Below are positions 16,482 through 22,500 of a DNA stretch of 22,500 nt, piece after piece. Both the position numbers and the translations under genes were made by a program. The notes beneath the pieces are model-generated. The model was not told where the DNA came from. It saw nothing but the letters and a program-made list of their open reading frames with translations, and searched no databases. Numbering within the stretch: position 1 is the stretch's first letter; every line of letters begins with the position of its first letter. The DNA comes from Mesostigma viride (taxonomy: Eukaryota > Streptophyta > Mesostigmatophyceae > Mesostigmatales > Mesostigmataceae), in assembly GCA_009746045.1 (NCBI GenBank), contig RPFO01000938.1, positions 765,262 to 787,761 of the forward strand, written 5' to 3'.

Positions 16482-17416
16482 GGAGCTGGGCTGCGACGGC
16501 GGAGGTGGCCACCGGTGGAGGTGGTGTGTTGCTTAAGCATGTCCGCCCAGGTGGTGATGGGAGGAGCATCGCCGGCCAGGCCAGCCGGGGCTGGCTTGGC
16601 GGCAATGTCCTTCACCGCCTGGGCGGTGAGGCCTGCGGTGTTCTGCAGAACCTCGATAGCGATGTCGTTGTCCTTACTGGACGCTGGTCGATGTCGCGGA
16701 GCTGGGCGGTGATGGAGTCGGTGGAGGCGGAGGGGGGGGGGGGGGGGGGGGGAGGCGAGGAGGGCGGCGGTGGCGGTGGGGATGGTGGGGAGCTCAGCAG
16801 CCAGCGTGCCGCAAATTGCCGCCACATCTGCAGCAATGGGCGTCACGTGCTGTGAGAGGGCGGCGTGGAGGTGGTGGACGAAGGTGGATTCGGTAATGGG
16901 GGCGGGGTGCAGAAGGTCCTCGCCCGAGCGCTTAGTGAGGGTAAAGAGAGCTGCGAGCTGAAGGCGGGGGCGAGACCAGCCGGCCAGGTTGGTCGACGAG
17001 TCTGAGACGCGGTGGGAATACCGGCCGTCAGCTCCGTTGCGGAAAAGCTGGGTGTGGAAATGGAGTTGCTGGCACAGGGCCAGCAGTGAGGCGTGTGACC
17101 CGTAAAACACGAGCTCCAGTATCTTGATGGGTGGCATGTCGAAAAAGGCAGGCCTGTTGGCGTCGAAGGTGGTAAAGAGCCTGTCGACGTCAAAATCACG
17201 CTCAGACCAGCCAGGTTCGCCTGGGCGACTGCGCTTTGGGTCAGGCGATGCAGAGGGCGAGGAGAGCCCGGGAGGGTTCTGGGCGACCACCAGTGCGCGA
17301 CTAGTGTCACCACTGCCTTCCGGCCCTGATGGCGAAGCTGCAGCCGGAGCTGCAGACGTATTTTCATTGCCGAGCGCAGCCGTCAGGCTGCGTTGCGTCG
17401 ATAAGCGTTTGCTCAT
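16310..17416 (-). CDS. LINE ORF1, N-terminal part
   Basis: 368 codons from an ATG at 17414-17416. The N-terminus is Ser/Ala/Pro-rich and disordered with a basic 'PDPKRSRPGEP' that could be a nuclear signal (about residues 58-68). A folded-looking block follows ('FDVDRLFTTFDANRPAFFDM', 'ILELVFYGSHASLLALCQQL'), for which I know no named domain, then helices to residue 220. A 21-base C tract (sense strand, 16732-16752) shifts the frame. The probable original sequence ('STDSITAQLRDIDQRP') is read in another frame for about 20 codons before this frame resumes at 'SSKDNDIAIEVLQN'. After about residue 305 the true frame is that of the 15957-16481 entry, so the last 60 residues here are out-of-frame noise. 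It looks recently functional but is now broken. Confidence 0.65.
   Translation of the reverse strand: MSKRLSTQRSLTAALGNENTSAAPAAASPSGPEGSGDTSRALVVAQNPPGLSSPSASPDPKRSRPGEPGWSERDFDVDRLFTTFDANRPAFFDMPPIKILELVFYGSHASLLALCQQLHFHTQLFRNGADGRYSHRVSDSSTNLAGWSRPRLQLAALFTLTKRSGEDLLHPAPITESTFVHHLHAALSQHVTPIAADVAAICGTLAAELPTIPTATAALLASPPPPPPLRLHRLHHRPAPRHRPASSKDNDIAIEVLQNTAGLTAQAVKDIAAKPAPAGLAGDAPPITTWADMLKQHTTSTGGHLRRRSPAPCSGRRLTSARRPSSPSAASTPYSRTSTWWKVRIPRSLHVRLRAKSLHAWASLVRLS
16732..16752. repeat. 21-base G homopolymer inside ORF1
   Basis: An uninterrupted run of 21 G on +, encoding a proline tract in ORF1 on -. Such runs slip in replication and also in sequencing, so its length, and the ORF1 frame around it, is uncertain. 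Confidence 0.9.
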
Positions 17417-18177
17417 CGTATATTGCGTAATAGCGTCGGAAAATTATATCAGCATGTGCGTCTTATAAAGACGAAGCGATTGTGATATTCACGACTAAAT
17501 TCGGTGCTCAAACGTGAAAGTTATGAGCGCCGCCGTCAGCCATGGCTACCTCGTTGCTCGTGGCTCAGATATCTCAGGGACACACTGGCATGTGCATGGG
17601 GCTATTATATTAAGAGTTCAAGACCATGCATGCTAAGTAGCTAGTCCTGATTTGATATGCAGAATTATGCATGCACTTGAGGCGGCATGCATGTTTCAAA
17701 TATATCTTGCTTCCTGATCTGACGACAATATCTAGACACACACCAATCTTGGCTACGCAAATGGTCTTCACCTTTGCGGCGTGCCAAATCAGCACACACC
17801 AATCTTGGCTATAATACATTGAAACCAACACGCAAACATGGACGCTACATCGATCTTAACATGCATGCGATTGGCTGGCCTGGCATCCTCCTTGAATTAA
17901 CAGTTGACAATGCTGCACACATACTAACTAGTATGACATCACCATCAACCATACTCCACTTGCACATTGGCAGGGCATATACATTCAGATTACTTGCCCA
18001 CGCTATACCTGTTATGCTACGCTTACATGGGTCTTATTGCACCCACAGTTTGCCGGATCGTTAGCGTGTCCGTTTAGCTAGCGCGCCCGAATGCAGCTGT
18101 GGCATGCCTTTGGCATGAAGGAGACTGGGGGTCTCTGCCCTTTCTCCTGTAGTGCACACACAGGGATTACAAGCACT
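17417..18177. other. 5' flank of the ORF1 element and unassigned sequence
   Basis: The part next to 17416 is presumably the 5' UTR or promoter of the minus-strand LINE. A TTTATAA box reads on - at about 17464-17470. No boundary of the element is visible. A 19-bp direct repeat, CACACACCAATCTTGGCTA, occurs at 17737-17755 and 17793-17811. No convincing coding frame was found. Confidence 0.4.
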
Positions 18178-18230
18178 TCGGTGCTCCGTGACTCCCCAAC
18201 GGGGGCACGTGTTTAATTAATTAATTAATA
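18178..18230 (+). mobile_element. Retroelement 3' terminus with (TTAA)n tail
   Basis: GGTGCTCCGTGACTCCCC and CAACGGGGGCAC form the same terminal hairpin as the LINE at 14107-14132, followed by a TTAATTAA tail (18212-18230). The body upstream (about 18060-18177) does not match the LINE 3' UTR, so the element is unidentified. From 18231 to 18641 no gene is seen; this is the 3' flank of the glycohydrolase gene. Confidence 0.6.
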
Positions 18231-18641
18231 TACATTCCATTCAATGCCCGGCCCAGGAACACATGATGCATACGTGTTAGTGAGGACAATTCTCAAGTGC
18301 ACAGACAGATAAGACACACATGCATTTGTTGGGCACAAGAAACAGTATTCATCCTTTACACGTTGTTCACATTAGGTTGTCCATTATGAGGTAGAAGACT
18401 ACAACGCATATTCGTTGATATTCTTAGTCTTAGCATTCCACGAGGACATCATATGGACGTGACTACCGGATTAACACCAAATGTAGATGCCACGTGGGTT
18501 AATCTAACTAGAAACCCCCAAATGCCATGGGGTCAACTACGTGATAAATCCGATAATTGGATAAGCCTATCTCACTCGACCGGTTATAATCCACCCATCC
18601 CTCCTGCGCTGGCTGTCTTGAGCAATTACGTAGCCCACCCA

Positions 18642-19835
18642 TCACTCGATCCTTTTACATACATAGTCCAACCGCCGTTTAAACTCGGGCAGCAGCACCT
18701 GGTACGCGTCACGCTCCGCCTGGCTGGTGGCCTCCTTGAGTGTGGCGTACAGCGCGGCCGAGCATGTCTCGTACACTTGGGCGACCGAGCGCGCGTGCCG
18801 CATGAGCGACAGCTCGCGCTCCAGCCGGTCCAACATCAAACAGAGCGCGACAAAGAACTCAGAGACGGGCGCCGAGGGGTCCAGCGCGTGCGCCAGAAGT
18901 TCATCCGAATGAGCCAGGATCAAGCCATGGAACGCGGCCTTGTCTAAGTAGTCGGTCGGGATGGCTTGGTAACCATAGTACGCTCCCGCCAACATGCCAT
19001 AAATAGCACCGACGGTGTCCGAGTCCTTGCCCAGATTCACGATCGCGAGCAGGCCGTCGTTGAAGTTGTCGAATCGGTAAAATCCCCACAGTGCCGCCTC
19101 GATGCTTTTCACCACGTACCCTGAGTTCCAGATCGTGGGCGGCTGCAAGGTCTTGTAACTGCCGCGGGCGACCTCCAGGGTGTTCTCGCCTAGCTTGCGA
19201 TGCAGCTGTTGGTGGGTGTTGCCGTCTAAGATCTCGTCCTTGCTTTTACCTTCCAGAGCGAGGCGGATTAGATAGGAATAGAAGACGACGCCGTCCCTGC
19301 AGTCGTCGCTCCCGTGGGTAGTCCGAGAGGAGCGCTGCGCAAATTCCTCCATTTCGGACAGCGGCGCACGGAAATAATACATCGGGACAGGAGCCAGACG
19401 CATCACGCTACCGTTCCCGGAGCTCTGGCTATCCGTCGAGCCCGGATACTCCTTGCCGGTTTCCTCAAACGCGTCGAGAGCCTGCCTAGTGGTATAACCG
19501 ATGTCAAAGCACCGGCCAGTAGAACTCAAGTGGCCGGTCTGGTACCACCTCACATAACGTTGTAATTGGTCTTTCGGGTCATTCGCCCTCAGGAGAAGAA
19601 GGCTCTCGGACAAGCAAAGGGCCATTGACATGTCGTCCGTAAATTGACCTGGTTGTAATCTGTGCGGTCCCCCTCCAACCATAGCCGTGACTTCGGGGAA
19701 CGTGCCGGGCTTATAGAACTCAACCTGGGATCCAAGTGCGTCCCCAACTGCCAGCCCGAAATAACACCCACGAAACTTGTCTCGTAGCTGATCCTGCCTG
19801 TCGTCAACTGTCCGATCAACCGCGGTAGTGGCCAT
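18642..19835 (-). CDS. ADP-ribosylglycohydrolase family protein
   Basis: 397 residues, uninterrupted. The family (DraG/ARH fold) hydrolyses ADP-ribose linkages on proteins or related compounds using two Mg ions. Visible motifs in order: 'GLAVGDALG' (27-35), 'TDDMS' (66-70, metal ligands), 'GNGSVMR' (140-146), 'TTHGSDDC' (172-179), 'GYVVKSIEAALWGF' (239-252) and 'GKDSDTVGAIYG' (269-280, second ligand set Asp271/Asp273/Thr274). All key residues are present, so it should be active. About 90 helical residues follow the core. The first in-frame ATG is at 19833-19835 with a favourable AACGATGGCC context; the frame is open farther upstream but only from a GTG. No signal peptide or membrane segment is seen. 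It is intronless, and its substrate is unknown. Bacterial or viral origin is possible but unproven. Confidence 0.9.
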   Translation of the reverse strand: MATTAVDRTVDDRQDQLRDKFRGCYFGLAVGDALGSQVEFYKPGTFPEVTAMVGGGPHRLQPGQFTDDMSMALCLSESLLLLRANDPKDQLQRYVRWYQTGHLSSTGRCFDIGYTTRQALDAFEETGKEYPGSTDSQSSGNGSVMRLAPVPMYYFRAPLSEMEEFAQRSSRTTHGSDDCRDGVVFYSYLIRLALEGKSKDEILDGNTHQQLHRKLGENTLEVARGSYKTLQPPTIWNSGYVVKSIEAALWGFYRFDNFNDGLLAIVNLGKDSDTVGAIYGMLAGAYYGYQAIPTDYLDKAAFHGLILAHSDELLAHALDPSAPVSEFFVALCLMLDRLERELSLMRHARSVAQVYETCSAALYATLKEATSQAERDAYQVLLPEFKRRLDYVCKRIE

Positions 19836-20249
19836 CGTTATAATAGAAAACGCAAAATGGAATTGGCGTGCCTGCACAGAAGCCTGTGCCCGTGTGCTCG
19901 ACGATAAAAAGTTGTCGCGTGAAATCTAGCAATCGAAGTTAATGCATCGAGCTTCCCAGTCATTCACGTGAACTACTGTCCGCAATCATCGAGAACCGCG
20001 TATGTATTTAAAGCCGCGCGGCATGCACGCATGGGTCACTGGTCAGTGCTCACATTATTAGCTAGAGAGGGCATCACATGCGAACCTGCAGTCGACGATC
20101 GAGTCAACCCACGTGCCAGCAGGCCACGGGGCGATCTGGGTTCCCGCCTTTTTAGCAATCACAACTGATTTACCGGGTTTTTGGAAATCGCACCCGGTGC
20201 TGGGCGCACCCGATGACAGATGACAATGACGAGAGGCTACGGTACGCGT
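19836..20249. other. Upstream region of the glycohydrolase gene
   Basis: No gene is recognised. It presumably holds the promoter of the minus-strand gene. A palindromic GGCACAGGCTTCTGTGCC-like stretch lies at about 19873-19890. No TATA box at a standard distance is obvious. Confidence 0.35.
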
Positions 20250-20313
20250 CGATAAATACGGGTAACGCTTGCGAAAGGAACGGTGTGGGCCGATAAATAC
20301 GGGTAACGCTTGC
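20250..20313. repeat. Pair of 23-bp direct repeats
   Basis: Identical 23-bp units (core 'ATAAATACGGGTAACGC') occupy 20250-20272 and 20291-20313, 41 bp apart. They lie about 420 bp upstream of the glycohydrolase start and could be regulatory. Confidence 0.85.
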
Positions 20314-20501
20314 AGACGCGGCGGCATGAGCCGGAAACATTGTGATCAGGGACGAAACGAACGGAAAGCGCAGCCTACTGGCTCATACTACGGAGGGCGC
20401 CGACGCACATGCCTGTGCGAACTGCTAAGTCTACTGTATCGATCGCACGCGCCCCGGCGCGTAAACTTATGGTGCGTAAGGCACGACTCACATGAGGCTC
20501 G

Positions 20502-20647
20502 GTGAACTCCGTCGGTGAACTCTTTGTGAACTGGGTCGACGGCCGGGTCGCCACCGGCGCTTCACCGGCCCTTCACTTCGAGTTCACGCACTCACATGGG
20601 TCGCAACGACGTAGTGAACTGCTCGCCAGTGAACTCGTTTGTGAACT
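20502..20647. promoter_or_regulatory. Cluster of GTGAACT motifs
   Basis: GTGAACT occurs at 20502, 20515, 20526, 20614, 20629 and 20641, and its complement AGTTCAC at 20581. The core TTCAC also occurs at 20561 and 20572. The two groups of three are a diverged direct duplication of about 40 bp, with inverted copies between. Clustering of one 7-mer like this suggests binding sites for a DNA-binding protein. That function is inferred. Confidence 0.4.
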
Positions 20648-21400
20648 GGCGGAGGCGCGGGAAGACAGCCCAGATTTCGCGGGAAAGGGCGCAAACGTCA
20701 AGCAAGTGCATGATGCATCCTTGCATGCTGGCTAGGTAATAACATGCACGTCTTGTCCAGCTGTAAACCACTAACTTCTGCACCACTAATTTGATACAGT
20801 GCTGCAGAAATATGATAAAAACGCGCCGGTGACCTGTCGTGCATGTCGCTTTTCCAGCTACCTGTCTGCGTTCGAACGCAGACAGGTAGCTTTCTTTGCA
20901 AGTTTTTCCAGGTGTTGGTGCCAGTGCTTCTCTGTCGATATTGTTTCAAAGCCGGTTTGTTTATTGGCTGGGGACGACCCCAGAGCCGCCCGCCGTCACA
21001 TGCACAAAACATGCCATATCTCGCTGGACGGAGGCGTTCGGTTATTTACTGGAGAAAATCGGCCCGATCAGCGAGCCGAATCTCCAGACAATGGCGGGCG
21101 CGGGCTCCGGTTGGACGTGGTAAGACCCGAGCAAATGCTCATTGGTGCATTAGAGTGGCTTTCTCATAGCTGCGACTATGGTACCTTGGAGCGTGCATAT
21201 GGCATCGCTTCAAACACGTGGTCCAAAAATGGGGAACGCCCTGGCATTCTACGAGAACTTGAAGATGCTTTCAACAGCAAACAGCAAGCGTAGGTTCCGG
21301 TTGGACGCCTATGGTAACCTGGACTGTGTATACGTCGTCGCTCCAAACGCAATGCCCTGCCCACCCATACGTGCATGTGCACGTGTGGCATGTGGGCATG
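20648..21400. other. No gene recognised; short internal repeats
   Basis: A plus-strand frame through 20799-21293 starts only at a GTG and has no recognisable domain. A 45-bp segment at about 21175-21220 ('CTATGGTACCTTGGA') recurs diverged at about 21303-21350 ('CTATGGTAACCTGGA'). Both are open in register, reading 'YGTLERAYGIASN' and '[13 protein letters not shown]'. Confidence 0.3.
20856..20891. repeat. 36-bp perfect palindrome
   Basis: Arms of 18 bp (AGCTACCTGTCTGCGTTC and its complement) meet at TTCGAA with no spacer or mismatch. Confidence 0.95.
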
Positions 21401-21624
21401 CACACGCACACGCACACGCACACGCACACGCACACGCACACGCACACGCACACGCACACGCACACGCACACGCACACGCACACGCACACGCACACGCACA
21501 CGCACACGCACACGCACACGCACACGCACACGCACACGCACACGCACACGCACACGCACACGCACACGCACACGCACACGCACACGCACACGCACACGCA
21601 CACGCACACGCACACGCACACGCA
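21401..21624. repeat. Hexanucleotide microsatellite (CACACG)n
   Basis: About 37 nearly perfect hexamer units. It does not match a known telomere repeat. The long Cys-Val and Thr-His frames through it are artefacts of the repeat. Confidence 0.97.
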
Positions 21625-21643
21625 TACGTACATGCACATCTAG

Positions 21644-21645
<2 letters not shown>

Positions 21646-21712
<67 letters not shown>
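21646..21712. repeat. (CT)n microsatellite
   Basis: A pure CT dinucleotide tract that passes directly into the CCCT tract. Confidence 0.97.
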
Positions 21713-21717
<5 letters not shown>

Positions 21718-22500
21718 CCTCCCTCCCTCCCTCCCTCCCTCCCTCCCTCCCTCCCTCCCTCCCTCCCTCCCTCCTCCCTCCCTCCCTCCCTCCTCCCTCC
21801 CTCCCTCCCTCCCTCCCTCCCTCCTCCCTCCCTCCCTCCTCCCTCCCTCCCTCCCTCCCTCCCTCCCTCCCTCCCTCCCTCCCTCCCTCCTCCCTCCCTC
21901 CCTCCCTCCCTCCCTCCTCCCTCCCTCCCTCCCTCCCTCCCTCCCTCCCTCCCTCCCTCCCTCCCTCCCTCCCTCCCTCCCTCCCTCCCTCCCTCCCCCT
22001 CCCTCCCTCCCTCCCTCCCTCCCTCCCTCCCTCCCTCCCTCCCTCCCTCCCTCCCTCCCTCCCTCCTCCCTCCCTCCCTCCCTCCCTCCCTCCCTCCCTC
22101 CCTCCCTCCCTCCCTCCCTCCCTCCCTCCCTCCTCCCCCCCTCCCTCCCTCCCTCCTCCCTCCCTCCCTCCCTCCCTCCCTCCCTCCCTCCCTCCCTCCC
22201 TCCCTCCCTCCTCCCTCCCTCCCTCCCTCCCTCCCCTCCTCCCTCCCTCCTCCCTCCCTCCCTCCCTCCCTCCCTCCCTCCCTCCCTCCCTCCCTCCCTC
22301 CCTCCCTCCCTCCCTCCCTCCCTCCCTCCCTCCCTCCCTCCCTCCCTCCCTCCCTCCTCCCTCCCTCCCTCCCTCCCTCCCTCCCTCCCTCCCTCCCTCC
22401 CTCCCTCCCTCCCTCCCTCCCTCCCTCCCTCCCTCCTCCCTCCCTCCCTCCCTCCCTCCCTCCCTCCCTCCCTCCCTCCCTCCCTCCCTCCCTCCCTCCT
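21713..22500. repeat. (CCCT)n tract to the window end
   Basis: A tetranucleotide array of about 790 bp with occasional CCTCC units where one C is missing and a few with extra C. It continues past the window edge. The minus strand is (GGGA)n. Confidence 0.97.

Noticed and set aside
18453-18947. A 164-codon plus-strand frame overlapping the glycohydrolase gene
   Set aside because: Most of it is the antisense of conserved glycohydrolase codons.
20799-21293. A 164-codon plus-strand frame
   Set aside because: It begins at GTG, has no ATG until late, contains the 36-bp palindrome and shows no recognisable domain. It is not supported as a gene.
21176-21643. Long frames of Cys-Val, Arg-Val and Thr-His repeats
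   Set aside because: They are produced by reading the (CACACG)n microsatellite in six frames. No ordinary coding sequence adjoins them.
1-22500. CRISPR arrays, tRNA or rRNA genes
   Set aside because: No regularly spaced identical repeats with unique spacers and no recognisable cloverleaf or rRNA core were found. The repeats present are microsatellites and transposons.

Overview
The window looks like a repeat-dense piece of a eukaryotic nuclear genome, most likely a protist or microalga. That identification is an inference. What is visible is LINE-type retrotransposons with AP-endonuclease/reverse transcriptase and an L1-like ORF1, SINE-like elements, two nested DNA transposons with inverted termini, long microsatellites, and no bacterial gene arrangement. 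The species cannot be named from the sequence.

Layout. 1-4130 holds broken LINE pieces: an ORF1 relic on + (1-676), a 3'-end copy on - (1032-1570), an endonuclease/RT relic on - (about 1570-3650) that carries a 48-bp retro-insertion, and a 3'-end copy on + (3785-4130). 4331-6705 is a LINE 3' fragment on - split by a 1562-bp transposon (4450-6011) with an 8-bp target duplication. That transposon is itself split by a 262-bp SINE-like element with a 13-bp target duplication. 6706-8811 is a second SINE-like family ('B') split by a 1.8-kb DNA transposon (6949-8749). 9044-10580 holds more LINE relics. 10581-10898 is a B copy ending in a 94-bp perfect palindrome. 10899-14195 is a family-C SINE-like element interrupted by the youngest LINE (11136-14156), whose 895-codon ORF2 is almost intact. 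14351-17416 holds two further ORF1 regions on -, 3'-end fragments and another B copy.

The only clear host-type gene is an uninterrupted ADP-ribosylglycohydrolase on - (18642-19835). Its upstream side carries a 23-bp direct repeat, a tight cluster of seven GTGAACT sites and a 36-bp perfect palindrome. From 21401 to the end the window is simple sequence: a hexamer array, a CT tract and a CCCT tract, giving 855 nt of uninterrupted pyrimidine.

Two patterns cut across the repeats. First, LINE and SINE-like families with otherwise different bodies end in the same arrangement, a small hairpin with a CTCC/GGAG-type stem followed by an (AATT)n or (AATTT)n tail. This suggests one reverse transcriptase recognises a common 3' structure. 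Second, copies of the same repeat often differ by 4-bp insertions that read as palindromic tetramers (CATG/TGCA, AATT, GATC, CTAG, ACGT). These cause many of the frameshifts and may mark an unusual mutational process. I consider the second pattern the most novel signal here. It rests on hand alignments of a few copies.
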